A stretch of DNA of 64,000 nucleotides from Syntrophus buswellii. GTDB lineage: Bacteria; Desulfobacterota; Syntrophia; Syntrophales; Syntrophaceae. Under the pieces are notes generated by a model. It did not search any database and was not told the origin of the DNA. It saw only the letters and a program-made list of their open reading frames with translations. Location: the NCBI RefSeq assembly GCF_046097065.1, contig NZ_CP175563.1:1178001-1242000 (forward strand), given 5' to 3'. Both the position numbers and the translations under genes were made by a program. Below are positions 15,019 through 24,305 of this stretch, one piece after another (positions within the stretch are counted from its first letter, which is position 1; each line of letters starts with the position of its first letter).

Positions 15019-16911
15019 TTAAGGGGCCAGTTTTTTCAAGGCCTCCCTGGCTTCCCTGTCCCCGGGGAACGGCTCGCGGCTTGCCGCTGCAACGTTCAGG
15101 TACGAGCGGGCTTCGGCGGTGTTTCCCAGGGCGAGATAAACCATGCCCAGGTGGTAGCTGATCGCGGGATTCCGGAGCGTCTGCGCATCCAGCCCTGCCA
15201 GCAGCTCTCTGGCCTGGGCGTAGCGCCCCTGCCGGTATGCGATCCAGGCCGCCGTATCCGCGAAGTGATAATTCTTTCCGTAGGTTTTCATGAAGGGGGC
15301 CAGGAGCTTGTCCGCCCGGTTCAGGTTGGCCGGTGTCGGCGCGTACTCGGCCAGATGGAACGCCAGATTGTTGACGAGCAGGGGAGAGTTGGGGTAACGG
15401 GACACCATCTCTTCATGAATGACCCGGGCCTTGGAGATTTCTCCCCGGCCCTCCAGGATACGGGTGATGCCGATCGCCGCTCCGGCGTTGTGCGGGTAGA
15501 ACCCGCGGATCTTTTCATAATAGGCCAGTGCCTGCTCCGGCCGCTTCCGGGATTCCTCCAGCAGGGCGAGCCCGAAGAGGGCGCTTTCGGACTTGGGTTG
15601 CAGGTTGAGAATGGTCTTGTAGGTGTCTTCAGCCAGTTTATCCTCCTTGTTCAGCGAGTGAACCCGGGCAAGCCTGAGGAGGACGGGAATCGAATTGGGC
15701 GACGACTTGAGGACGGAGCGGTATTCGGCGATGGCGGTGACGTAATCCTTTCTGTCCGCCAGGATGTCGCCTTTCATGACATGGGCTGCCTCATCCTGGG
15801 GGTTTTCCTTGATGACTTCCTCCACCAGCTTCTCGGCCCTTTCCTTGTTCCCTGAGGGATAAAGAATGCCGGCCAGCAGGAGTTTGGCCTTGAGGGCGGC
15901 GGGAGCGCTCCCCGCCTTGTCCAGGTACTGTTCGAGCAGGGCGATGGACTGTTTCGAGTTGTTGACCGTCAGGTAATACCGGGCCAGGATGTCATAGGGC
16001 GCCAGCTCCTTGGGAAAATCCTGGATGGCCTTCTGAAGGACGGCCACCATGGAATCGTACTGTTTCCCCGCCGCGTAGAACTGGGCGAGCTGGATCCGGG
16101 GGTTCAGCTTGTCGGGATGGCCCTTGACCAGGTCCAGCAGGATGGTTTCGGCCGCCGAGGGCCGCCCTGTCCGCTGATAGAAGCTCGCCAGGAGAAGCTT
16201 CGGGTCATCGGCTGCCGGATCGAGGGCTGCCAGCGCCTTGTATTCGTTCTCCGCTTCCGGCCAGGCCTTCTGCCTTTCCAGCATTGCAATGAGCATGAGC
16301 CGGGCTTTTTTGCTCTGCGGGTTCTGGGCAATGAGATTTTTCAGGATCGCCTGCGCATCGGCGCCAAGGTTCTGCCGGTTCTTCAGGCCCGCCAGCAGCA
16401 GGTAGGGCTCTTCTTTCTTCGGGTTGCGGGCGATCAGGGATTTCAGGATGGACTCGCCTTCTTCGGTCTTCGAATCCGCCAGGAGGCAGAGGACTTTGAG
16501 CATCAGGGCTTCTTCATGCTCCGGTATCTTTGCCAGGACAAGATCCGCCTTTTCATGCGCCTCGGCTTTCTTCCCCGCCGCGAACAGGAGGCTTCCCAGG
16601 GTGACCTGCGACTCCCAGAGCTGCGGGTTCAGCTCCACGGCGCGATTGAGAGAGGCGTAAGCCGGCTGAAAGCGCTTCAGCCGGAAATTGGAAAGGCCGA
16701 TCATCTGGTGGGCCAGGGCAAAGCGGGGATCGATCTTGACGGCATTCTGATAATTGATGATCGCCTTGGCGTATTCCCCCTTTTTGTAAAGCTCCTCCCC
16801 GTTCTTGAAAAATTTGGCCTTCCGCTCTTCAGGACTGCCGCAGGCCGAAAGACAAACGCACAGGAACATCATCACGAGAACAGCTGTACCGATTCGTTTC
16901 GCCTTCATCAT
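15019..16911 (-). CDS. TPR-repeat lipoprotein of the PEP-CTERM exopolysaccharide system
   Basis: This 630-residue protein has a lipoprotein signal with lipobox LSAC near residue 24 (MFLCVCLSACGSPEERK) and about sixteen tetratricopeptide-like repeats that fill the rest (for example GEYAKAIINYQNAVKIDPRFALAHQMIG). It resembles PrsT, the TPR lipoprotein of PEP-CTERM loci, but is clearly shorter than the usual PrsT length of roughly 900 residues. It probably sits at the periplasmic face of a membrane as a scaffold for polymer export. I begin at the ATG at 16911, preceded by GAGAGGA; the adjacent ATG at 16908 is equally possible. It has its own promoter at 17048-17075. Confidence 0.82.
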   Translation of the reverse strand: MMKAKRIGTAVLVMMFLCVCLSACGSPEERKAKFFKNGEELYKKGEYAKAIINYQNAVKIDPRFALAHQMIGLSNFRLKRFQPAYASLNRAVELNPQLWESQVTLGSLLFAAGKKAEAHEKADLVLAKIPEHEEALMLKVLCLLADSKTEEGESILKSLIARNPKKEEPYLLLAGLKNRQNLGADAQAILKNLIAQNPQSKKARLMLIAMLERQKAWPEAENEYKALAALDPAADDPKLLLASFYQRTGRPSAAETILLDLVKGHPDKLNPRIQLAQFYAAGKQYDSMVAVLQKAIQDFPKELAPYDILARYYLTVNNSKQSIALLEQYLDKAGSAPAALKAKLLLAGILYPSGNKERAEKLVEEVIKENPQDEAAHVMKGDILADRKDYVTAIAEYRSVLKSSPNSIPVLLRLARVHSLNKEDKLAEDTYKTILNLQPKSESALFGLALLEESRKRPEQALAYYEKIRGFYPHNAGAAIGITRILEGRGEISKARVIHEEMVSRYPNSPLLVNNLAFHLAEYAPTPANLNRADKLLAPFMKTYGKNYHFADTAAWIAYRQGRYAQARELLAGLDAQTLRNPAISYHLGMVYLALGNTAEARSYLNVAAASREPFPGDREAREALKKLAP

Positions 16912-17047
16912 GGTCCTCTCTACATTGTCCTTTCCCATAATTTTTTTAAGAGCCGCCGAATCATCCTTCATTTATGAAAACATCATGAATTGCCCGGTGC
17001 TGATGAGACAAGCAATCTCTGAGCCGACATCTTTTAACAATTGCGGG

Positions 17048-17075
17048 ATTATAACTTTTCCGGGAATTTTGTAAA
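17048..17075 (-). promoter_or_regulatory. Sigma-70 promoter of the TPR lipoprotein gene
   Basis: On the minus strand TTTACA (17070-17075) and a perfect TATAAT (17048-17053) are 16 bp apart. The promoter lies about 140 bp upstream of the TPR gene start and just beyond the end of livF, so it separates the exopolysaccharide locus from the Liv operon. No copy of the 32-bp element is present here. Confidence 0.65.
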
Positions 17076-17100
17076 GGGCATTTCTTGAAAGCGGTTTTTC

Positions 17101-17808
17101 TCACAGCCCCAGGTAGGCCTGGCGGACCGCTTCGTTGTGGAGAAGCGTGTCCGCCGTCCCCTCCATGAGGATCTCCCCGTTTTCCAGGACGTAGCCCCGG
17201 TGGGCCACCTGGAGGGCCATGTGGGCGTTCTGCTCCACGAGAAAGATGGTCGTCTCGTTTTCCGAGTTGATCTTGCGGATGATCTGGAAGATCAGGCGGA
17301 CGACCAGGGGGGCGAGGCCCAGGGAGGGCTCGTCGAGGAGAAGGAGCTTGGGCCGGGCCATGAGCGCCCGGGAAATCGCCAGCATCTGCTGTTCGCCGCC
17401 GCTGAGGGTTCCGCCGGGCTGGTGGCGGCGTTCGGCGAGGATCGGGAAGAGGTCGAAGACGTAGTCCAGGTCGTTGCGGATCGCCAGCCTGTCCCGCCGC
17501 AGAAAGGCCCCCATGTCGAGATTTTCGGCGACGGTCAGCGACGGGAAGATGTGTCTCCCTTCCGGGACCTGGCAGATTCCCAGGGCCACGATGGCATCGG
17601 GCGCCCGTTCATGGATGGACTTTCCCTCGAAGAGGATCTCGCCCCTCCGGGGCGGAACCAGTCCGGAGATCGTCATGAGGGTCGTGCTTTTCCCGGCGCC
17701 GTTGGCTCCGATCAGGGTGATGATCTCTCCCGGGCGGACCGAAATGTCAATCCCTTTGAGGGCCTGGATGTTTCCGTACCAGGTTTCAACCTGCCTCAAT
17801 TCGAGCAT
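17101..17808 (-). CDS. livF: Branched-chain amino acid ABC transporter ATPase LivF
   Basis: This 235-residue ATPase of the LivF type has Walker A GANGAGKST, signature LSGGEQQ and Walker B LLLLDEPSLGLAP followed by VFLVEQNAHMAL-type switch residues (IFLVEQNAHMALQVAHRGYV). It should sit on the cytoplasmic face of the LivHM permease and pair with LivG. It is the last gene of a five-gene operon, two bases after livG. Liv systems take up leucine, isoleucine and valine, but related transporters carry other amides or aromatic acids, so the substrate is provisional. Confidence 0.93.
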   Translation of the reverse strand: MLELRQVETWYGNIQALKGIDISVRPGEIITLIGANGAGKSTTLMTISGLVPPRRGEILFEGKSIHERAPDAIVALGICQVPEGRHIFPSLTVAENLDMGAFLRRDRLAIRNDLDYVFDLFPILAERRHQPGGTLSGGEQQMLAISRALMARPKLLLLDEPSLGLAPLVVRLIFQIIRKINSENETTIFLVEQNAHMALQVAHRGYVLENGEILMEGTADTLLHNEAVRQAYLGL

Positions 17809-17810
17809 GT

Positions 17811-18608
17811 TCAGATGTCCTCTCCCAGGTAGGCCTTGATGACGACGGGATTTTCCCGGATTTCCCGCGGCGTGCCCTCGGCGATCTTCTGCCCGTAATC
17901 CAGGACGGTGACCCGGTCGCAGAGGCTCATGACCAGCTTCATGTCATGTTCGATCAGGAGGATGGAAATATGCTCCTCATCCCGGATCCGCCGGATCAGG
18001 CTTTCAAGCTCACGGGTCTCCTGGGGATTCATTCCGGCGGCCGGCTCGTCCAGGAGCAGAAGAAAGGGCTCCGTCGCCAGGGCCCGGGCAATCTCGAGGC
18101 GCCGCTGCGCCCCGTAGGGAAGGTTCTTGGCCGGCAGATTGACCACGTCGGCCAGTCCCATCTTTTCCAGGATGGCATAGCTGCGGCGGGCGATGTCCTT
18201 CTCCTCCCGGCGCGTTTTCGGTCCGCGGAGAACGGCTCCCAGGATGCCTGCGGAACTGCGGCAGTGGCGGCCCAGCATGACGTTTTCCAGGACCGTCATG
18301 TTCGAGAAGAGGCGGATGTTCTGGAAGGTGCGCGCCAGCCCCCTTTTCGTGACGTCATGGACCTTCAGCCCGGATATCCGCTCCTTCTTCCCGCCGGGCG
18401 GGGAAATGAAGATGTCTCCTCCCGTTGGCCGGTACAGCCCGGTGATGCAGTTGAAGAAGGTCGTCTTGCCGGCGCCGTTGGGGCCGATGAGGGCGACGAT
18501 GTCTCCCTCCTTCACCTGAAGGGAAGCGCCGTTGAGCGCCCGCAGACCGCCGAAGTCCATGGTCAGTTTCTGGACGTCCAGGGCGGGGGAGGCTTCCGTT
18601 ACGGTCAC
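17811..18608 (-). CDS. livG: Branched-chain amino acid ABC transporter ATPase LivG
   Basis: This 265-residue ATPase has Walker A GPNGAGKTTFF, the LivG-typical GLARTFQNIRLFSNMTVLENVMLG stretch, and Walker B LLLLDEPAAGMNPQET with the D-loop and the ILLIEHDMKLVM switch His. The signature motif is degenerate (LPYGAQRRLEIARAL), as is usual in LivG. The start overlaps the end of livM by four bases, indicating translational coupling. Confidence 0.93.
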   Translation of the reverse strand: MTVTEASPALDVQKLTMDFGGLRALNGASLQVKEGDIVALIGPNGAGKTTFFNCITGLYRPTGGDIFISPPGGKKERISGLKVHDVTKRGLARTFQNIRLFSNMTVLENVMLGRHCRSSAGILGAVLRGPKTRREEKDIARRSYAILEKMGLADVVNLPAKNLPYGAQRRLEIARALATEPFLLLLDEPAAGMNPQETRELESLIRRIRDEEHISILLIEHDMKLVMSLCDRVTVLDYGQKIAEGTPREIRENPVVIKAYLGEDI

Positions 18609-19801
18609 GGCTCATCCCTCCTGTATTGATAGGACCGCCGGATGGCGGGAACCATGCCCTGGGGGCGGAAGACCATCATCAGGACCATGGTGGCTCCGAA
18701 GAGGAGCATCCGGTAATCCTGGAAAACCCGCAGGTATTCCGGAAGAAGCATCAGCAGCAGGGCCCCGAGGATCACGCCGGGGATGGAGCCCATCCCCCCC
18801 AGCACGACGATGGACAGAATCATGGCCGATTCGAGGAAGGTGAAGCTCGCCGGGTTGATGAAGGTCGTCTTGGCGGCCAGGACCACCCCGGCCATGCCCG
18901 CCCAGGTGGCCCCCAGGGCGAAGGCGGTCAGCTTGGCCATGGTCTTGTCAACGCCCATGGCCTCGCAGGCCAGTTCATCCTCCCTCAGGGCGATCCAGGC
19001 GCGGCCGATGCGCGAATCCTGGAGGCGGTTGACTACAAGGATGGTGAGGAGGCACAGGGCGATCATGAGATAGTAGGTATAGGACGTAGCCTGCTGGAGG
19101 TTGAGTTCGACCCCTAACAGCCCCGGACGGGGGATGTTGGAAATGCCGCTGGGGCCGAAGGAGAAGTCGTTCCAGTTTTCAAGGACCAGGCGGATGATCT
19201 CGCCGAATCCCAGGGTGACGATGGCCAGGTAATCGCCGCGGAGCCGCAGGACGGGGAATCCCAGGAGAATTCCGAAGAGGGCGGCGAGCAGGGCGCCGAT
19301 GGGCAGGGCCGCCCAGAAGCCCAGCCCGAAATGGACATTCAGGAGGGCGTAGGCATAGGCGCCCACGGCGGCGAAGGCGATGTAGCCCAGATTGAGGAGT
19401 CCCGCAAGCCCCACCACGATGTTCAGGCCCAGCCCGAGGACGATGTATAGCAGGGCCGTCGTCAGAATGCTGGTCTGATAACTGGGAAAAAGAAAGGGGA
19501 AGGCCAGGGCGAAGACTCCGCAGGCCGCCAGAAGAGGGTACCGGACCCGGCGATCGTCCAGGATCCTGCGGTACAGGGAACGCATCGGTGAGCCTCCCCC
19601 TTCGCCGGGCCCGCGGGCCGAGGCCTGGCGGGCCAGCAGGTACTGCCACAGAAGGGACAGCACGAAGCTGCCGATCCCCACGTAGAGCATGTTTTTCCAG
19701 CGCCATTCCACGAGATGTTCGATCGTGTTCACCCGGATGACGAGGAGAGGAAAGGTGAGAAACAGGAACCAGAGGGAGGTGAGAGCCGCTTTTTTCAGCA
19801 T
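18605..19801 (-). CDS. livM: Branched-chain amino acid ABC transporter permease LivM
   Basis: This 398-residue inner-membrane permease has about ten hydrophobic segments. The first 90 residues form the extra N-terminal part often found on LivM, with two membrane spans before the core. The core motifs are GLGLNIVVGLAGLLNLGYIAFAAVGAY and LRGDYLAIVTLGFGEIIRL, and a cytoplasmic EAA-like loop (SRIGRAWIALREDELACEAMG) contacts the ATPases. It lies between livH and livG with no spare space. It forms the translocation path with LivH. Confidence 0.92.
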   Translation of the reverse strand: MLKKAALTSLWFLFLTFPLLVIRVNTIEHLVEWRWKNMLYVGIGSFVLSLLWQYLLARQASARGPGEGGGSPMRSLYRRILDDRRVRYPLLAACGVFALAFPFLFPSYQTSILTTALLYIVLGLGLNIVVGLAGLLNLGYIAFAAVGAYAYALLNVHFGLGFWAALPIGALLAALFGILLGFPVLRLRGDYLAIVTLGFGEIIRLVLENWNDFSFGPSGISNIPRPGLLGVELNLQQATSYTYYLMIALCLLTILVVNRLQDSRIGRAWIALREDELACEAMGVDKTMAKLTAFALGATWAGMAGVVLAAKTTFINPASFTFLESAMILSIVVLGGMGSIPGVILGALLLMLLPEYLRVFQDYRMLLFGATMVLMMVFRPQGMVPAIRRSYQYRRDEP

Positions 19802-19803
19802 GG

Positions 19804-20706
19804 CTACACCTTTCCGGTAGGGGTCCGGCCCAGGAGCCCCGCCGGGCGGAAGATCAGGACGAGCACCAGCAGCAGAAAAGCGAAGACGTCCTCGTAATCG
19901 CTGGAAACGTAGCCGGTAGCGAAGCTCTCCGTCCAGCCCAGGAGCAGGCCGCCGAGGACGGCGCCCGGAATGCTCCCTATGCCGCCGAGCACGGCTGCCG
20001 TGAAGGCCTTGATACCGGCGAGAAATCCGATGTAGAAGTTGATCCGGCCGGTGTGGGAGGCGATGAGCACTCCTCCCAGGGCGGCCAGGGCGGAACCCAG
20101 GATGAAGGTGTTTGAAATCACCCGGTTGACGTTGACGCCGGTGAGCATGGCCATGGTGCGGTCCTGGGCGGTGGCGCGCATCGCCTTGCCCATGCGGGTG
20201 AACTTGATCAGGACGGTTAGAAGAACCATGACAACGGCCGTGGTGGCGATGATGAAGAGCTCCGTCGAGCCGATGACGGCGGCGTAGGGGGCCAGGAAAT
20301 CGAACTGCGGCAGCAGATTGGGGAAGGGGAGGAAATCGGAGGTCTGGGCGAGGAGCACGTAATTCTGAAGAAAGATGGACATCCCGATGGCGCTGATCAA
20401 GGGGGAAAGGCGCGGCGCCTGGCGCAGGGGTTTGTAGGCGATCTTCTCCACGGTAAAGCCGTAGGCGGAGGCATACACCACGGCGAAAACCGCCGCAAGG
20501 ATCAGAACGGACACCCCCGAGAAGCCGCTCAGGGTCAGGACGCTTGCGACGATCAGGGCGGTGAAGGCCCCAATCATGTAAATCTCGCCGTGGGCGAAAT
20601 TGATCAGTTCGATGATGCCGTACACCATGGTGTAGCCGAGGGCGATGAGGGCATAGATGCTGCCCCGTGTCAATCCCCCGACGAAAAGCTCCAGAAAATA
20701 CTCCAT
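19804..20706 (-). CDS. livH: Branched-chain amino acid ABC transporter permease LivH
   Basis: This 300-residue permease of the LivH type starts MEYFLELFVGGLTRGSIYALIALGYTMVYGIIELINFAHGE, the family hallmark, and has an EAA loop (TRMGKAMRATAQDRTMAMLTGVN). About eight membrane segments are visible. It starts six bases after the stop of the binding-protein gene and overlaps nothing. With LivM it makes the heterodimeric channel. Confidence 0.93.
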   Translation of the reverse strand: MEYFLELFVGGLTRGSIYALIALGYTMVYGIIELINFAHGEIYMIGAFTALIVASVLTLSGFSGVSVLILAAVFAVVYASAYGFTVEKIAYKPLRQAPRLSPLISAIGMSIFLQNYVLLAQTSDFLPFPNLLPQFDFLAPYAAVIGSTELFIIATTAVVMVLLTVLIKFTRMGKAMRATAQDRTMAMLTGVNVNRVISNTFILGSALAALGGVLIASHTGRINFYIGFLAGIKAFTAAVLGGIGSIPGAVLGGLLLGWTESFATGYVSSDYEDVFAFLLLVLVLIFRPAGLLGRTPTGKV

Positions 20707-20712
20707 CCCGTC

Positions 20713-21900
20713 TTACTCAACCTCGGTGTAGACACCCTTTTTCACCTGGTACATGGCAAAGCCCACTCCGACGGCCTCGCCCTTTTCGTCAAAATGGATC
20801 TTTCCAAGGGGGGTTTCCACTTCCTGGGAGCGCAGGGCCTGCCGGACCTTTTCATAATCCGTGGATCCGGCCTTTTCGATGGCGTTGAGAAGCGCCTGTG
20901 TTGCGGCATAGGCGTTCAGGAAGAAGGCGCCGGGTTCGGATCCATAGGCCTTCTTGTGGGCCTCATTGGCGGCTATGGCGATGGGGTTGGAGGATGTGTC
21001 TCTGGGACCTGTGGCATAGACGCCTTCCGCGTAGGGGCCGGCAACCTTGATGAAGGTGGTGTCCTTGACGCCGTCATCGGAGAGGAAGGCGGTTTTCATG
21101 CCCTTCTTGCGCATCTGCATGACGATGGAGGAAGCCTCGGGATGATAGCCGCCGTAAATGACGGCATCGGCGTTGGCCCCCCTGATCTTCTGGACGACCG
21201 CCGAATAGTCCACGGCGCCCGGCGTCACCCCTTCAAAGAGGACGACCTCGGCCGCTCCGGACGCTTCAACGAACTTTTTGGCGAATTCAGCCAGGCCCTT
21301 CCCATAATCGCCCTTGTCATGGAGAACGGCGATCCTGCGGGCGTTGAGGCGGTTGAGGGCGAAATCCACCTGCATCTTCGCCTGGGCGTCATCGGGGGCG
21401 ATGGTCCGGAAGAAATTGGGGTACCGGCCGCTCTGGGTCAGCTCGGGATTCGTCGCCGACGGGGTGATCGCGACGATCCCGGCATCCTTGTAGATCCCTA
21501 TGGCCGCTTTCGTCGCGCCGCTGCAGATATGGCCGATGACGGCATGGACCTTGGCCGAGACGAGCTTGGCCGCGGTGTTGGCGGCCATTTCCGGCTTGCA
21601 GGCATCGTCTTCAACAAGAAGTTTGACCTGCCGCCCCAGAATGCCCCCCTTGGCGTTGATGTCCTTGACCACCAGTTCCGCCGCCTTGACCGTGGGCAGT
21701 CCGTAAGAGGCCAGATCGCCGCTGTGAGCCCCGGCGACGCCGATCCGGATGTCGTTTGCCGCAGCGGCTTCCTTTTTCTCTCCGCCGGCGGGCGATTTCC
21801 CCTCCTCCCCGGCGCAGCCGGCAAGGGATGCGAGGAGCAGCAGGATCAAGAATCCTGAAAAGATCAGGCTCGAAGAAGAACGATGTAAAAAACGCTTCAT
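20713..21900 (-). CDS. livK: Periplasmic substrate-binding lipoprotein of the Liv transporter
   Basis: This 395-residue protein is a type I periplasmic binding protein of the LivJ/LivK family. It has a lipoprotein signal ending LLLASLAGCAGEEGK and the family segments IRIGVAGAHSGDLASYG, VKLLVEDDACKPEMAANTAAKLV and GDYGKGLAEFAKKF. I start at the ATG at 21900, six bases after AGGAGG; the longer frame to 21978 lacks a signal peptide. It is the first gene of the operon, consistent with high expression of the binding protein. Lipid anchoring is inferred from the lipobox only. Confidence 0.9.
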   Translation of the reverse strand: MKRFLHRSSSSLIFSGFLILLLLASLAGCAGEEGKSPAGGEKKEAAAANDIRIGVAGAHSGDLASYGLPTVKAAELVVKDINAKGGILGRQVKLLVEDDACKPEMAANTAAKLVSAKVHAVIGHICSGATKAAIGIYKDAGIVAITPSATNPELTQSGRYPNFFRTIAPDDAQAKMQVDFALNRLNARRIAVLHDKGDYGKGLAEFAKKFVEASGAAEVVLFEGVTPGAVDYSAVVQKIRGANADAVIYGGYHPEASSIVMQMRKKGMKTAFLSDDGVKDTTFIKVAGPYAEGVYATGPRDTSSNPIAIAANEAHKKAYGSEPGAFFLNAYAATQALLNAIEKAGSTDYEKVRQALRSQEVETPLGKIHFDEKGEAVGVGFAMYQVKKGVYTEVE

Positions 21901-22021
21901 GGCAACCTCCTGAAGGGCGCTTGTAAATTTGTTATCCCGCGCAAATGACAGGGTAATCCGAAATTTAAAACCCAGCATTACTACTGAAAAAGTCGGAGGG
22001 AGTCAAGGCGAAATCAAGCCT

Positions 22022-23371
22022 TCAGGAGCCGGTGTCCCGGTGCTTCCTGCGAAAAACGATCCGGATGGGGACTTCTGTAAACCCGAAAGACTCCCGCAGG
22101 GAATTGATCAGGAATCGCTCATAGGAAAAATGGATTTCCGCGGGCTTGGCGACAAAGAAGGCGAAGGTGGGCGGTTTGACGGCCACCTGGGTGACGTAGT
22201 TGAAGGGGTGCCCCTTTTTCGCGTACTGGGGCGGCGGATTGCGGGTGACAATCTCCGTCATCTTCCGGTTCAGCTCCCCCGTGCCGATCCTGGCCGTGTA
22301 CTGCCGGTACACCTCCTCCACCTGGGAAAAAATCCGCATGACACGCTGGCCGCTCAGGGCGGAGACGAAGATGATGGGGGCGAAATCCATGAATTTCAGC
22401 CGGTCGTGGATGTCCTCGACGTAGCGGCCCACCGTGCTGTTGTCCTTGGCGATCTTATCCCATTTGTTCACCACGACAATGACCGCCCGGCCCTTTTCGA
22501 AGGCGAGCCCCGCAATCTTGGTGTCCTGGTCCGTGATTCCCTCCTCCGCGTCGATGAGCAGCAGGGCGATTTCGCAGCGGTCCAGGGTCTTCAGGGCCTG
22601 GACGACGCTGTACTTTTCGAGCTGAAGGCTGATGCGGCTCTTCTTCCGGATGCCGGCCGTGTCGACGAGCAGATAGTTCCGGCCGCTGAAGGTAAAGGGG
22701 GTATCGATGGCGTCCCGGGTCGTTCCCGGTGTGGGGTTGGCGATGGTCCGCTCATAACCGAGAATCTTATTCAGCAGGGACGATTTGCCCACGTTGGGTT
22801 TCCCGATCAGGGCGATCCGGATCCGCTCCCCCGCTTTTTCCTCTTCGCCTTCTTCGGGAGGCTTTCTTGCCGGAGGAAGATATTCCGCCAGGTCATCCAT
22901 CAGTTCGTCGATGCCCAGGCCATGCTGTGCGGAGATGTCATGGATCCGGGGCGCTCCGAGGCGGTAGAATTCGGGCAGGAAGCCTTCATGGCGGGGGCCG
23001 TCAACCTTGTTGACGGCGTAAAAGACGGTTTTCCCCGCTTCCCGCAGCATCGCCGAAATTTCGATGTCGGCGGGGGTCAGGCCGTCCCGCCCATCCATGA
23101 GAAAGATCACGAGGTCGGCCTCTTCAATGGCCAGATGGGTCTGTTCGCGCATCTGGATGAGGATGGTCTCCGTGGAAGCGGGTTCGAAGCCTCCCGTGTC
23201 GATCAGGGTATACCGGCGTCCGTACCAGCTGCAGTCCGCGTAGTTCCGGTCCCGCGTGGCTCCCGGCACATCGATGACGATGGCCTTGCTTTTATGGGAC
23301 AGCCGGTTGAACAGCGTGGATTTGCCCACGTTGGGCCTTCCGACGATGGCGACAATGGTGTTTCTTTCCAA
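22022..23371 (-). CDS. der: Ribosome-assembly GTPase Der (EngA)
   Basis: This 449-residue protein has two tandem GTPase domains, the mark of Der. G1 of domain 1 is GRPNVGKST near residue 11 with DTGG, and NKVD as G4. Domain 2 has GKPNVGKSS near residue 187, DTAG and NKWD. The C-terminal KH-like domain follows (about 360-449). Der is needed for 50S subunit maturation. The gene appears to stand alone; its stop is 121 bp from the Liv binding-protein start. Confidence 0.97.
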   Translation of the reverse strand: MERNTIVAIVGRPNVGKSTLFNRLSHKSKAIVIDVPGATRDRNYADCSWYGRRYTLIDTGGFEPASTETILIQMREQTHLAIEEADLVIFLMDGRDGLTPADIEISAMLREAGKTVFYAVNKVDGPRHEGFLPEFYRLGAPRIHDISAQHGLGIDELMDDLAEYLPPARKPPEEGEEEKAGERIRIALIGKPNVGKSSLLNKILGYERTIANPTPGTTRDAIDTPFTFSGRNYLLVDTAGIRKKSRISLQLEKYSVVQALKTLDRCEIALLLIDAEEGITDQDTKIAGLAFEKGRAVIVVVNKWDKIAKDNSTVGRYVEDIHDRLKFMDFAPIIFVSALSGQRVMRIFSQVEEVYRQYTARIGTGELNRKMTEIVTRNPPPQYAKKGHPFNYVTQVAVKPPTFAFFVAKPAEIHFSYERFLINSLRESFGFTEVPIRIVFRRKHRDTGS

Positions 23372-23628
23372 AACCTACCCCTTATTGATATGGTGAAGAC
23401 TGTTCTTCCCGGCCGGTGTGACATGGAGAAGAGGAGCTTCCGGAAGAATGGGCCGTGCAGGAAGATAAAAGCGAAAAATCGGATGATTCCCTTCATTTCC
23501 GCACATGGAATTGAGGGGATATTTGGCACATCTTGCCGGACAGTTCAAGGGAAAAGAGGGCAACAGGAAAATACGGGCTTCCCGGGCAGCCCGGTCCGCC
23601 GTCAGGGAAAAAAGGGTTTCTTGAATTC

Positions 23629-24267
23629 TCAGGGGCGACGTCTGTTTCCTGCCTGGACAATCGTCCAGCAAATCAGGCAAATCAGGAGGGCGGTGAGGAT
23701 CAGGCTGAAGCACAGCAGCGTGCACTGCTCCATGGTCATGAACTGGCGGGAGGGGATCAGGTACCAGCCGTCGCGGTACAGGTCCGTAAAGTATTTCTGC
23801 ATGGGGCTTAAAACGGCGCCTTCGGGAATGATCGGATAGCTGACGCCGCAGTCTTCCGTGGGTAGAAAGGTGGCGGGAAACCACGAGTGCAAGGGCAGGT
23901 GAAAGGGAAACGCCGGCTCCGCACTGCAGCCCTGGACACCGAAAAGATTGCCGCTGCGGTACGCCTCGCCGATCCGGATCAGCGTCAGAGAGTAGTCGAT
24001 CCCCTTAGTCGCGCCATAGACCGCCGCGCCGTAACCGGCAAGCTTCAGCACGAGAACCCTGGGATTGACGGCGCCGACAGCGCCGCCGACGGCGATACAG
24101 GCCATGGCGAAGCGGATGTAGACGCACTGTTCGCACGGCCTCAGGTAGAGCCACCTCTGGAAGACGAGAAACGAGGTGAGGGCAAGGCCGATGCCGATGA
24201 TCGCCATCAGGACCCATAAAATCCGGCGGTCCTGCAAGGCGGCTATTTTTTCGATCCAATTCATCAT
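23629..24267 (-). CDS. dsbI: DsbB-family disulfide oxidoreductase, DsbI-like
   Basis: This 212-residue inner-membrane protein reoxidises a periplasmic thiol oxidase. It has four to five hydrophobic segments, a CEQC pair in the first periplasmic loop (YLRPCEQCVYIRF) and a second Cys pair spaced by 25-30 residues (QGCSAEPAFPF ... TEDCG). The CSAEPAF signature and the insert mark the DsbI branch rather than classical DsbB. The gene lies 38 bp downstream of a DsbA/DsbL-like gene, so the two probably form a dedicated pair. Electrons would pass to quinone. The ATG at 24267 is followed by a second ATG at 24264. Confidence 0.85.
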   Translation of the reverse strand: MMNWIEKIAALQDRRILWVLMAIIGIGLALTSFLVFQRWLYLRPCEQCVYIRFAMACIAVGGAVGAVNPRVLVLKLAGYGAAVYGATKGIDYSLTLIRIGEAYRSGNLFGVQGCSAEPAFPFHLPLHSWFPATFLPTEDCGVSYPIIPEGAVLSPMQKYFTDLYRDGWYLIPSRQFMTMEQCTLLCFSLILTALLICLICWTIVQAGNRRRP

Positions 24268-24305
24268 GCCTTCTCATGAAACCGGAAGATGGCCCCGGCG
24301 GAGGG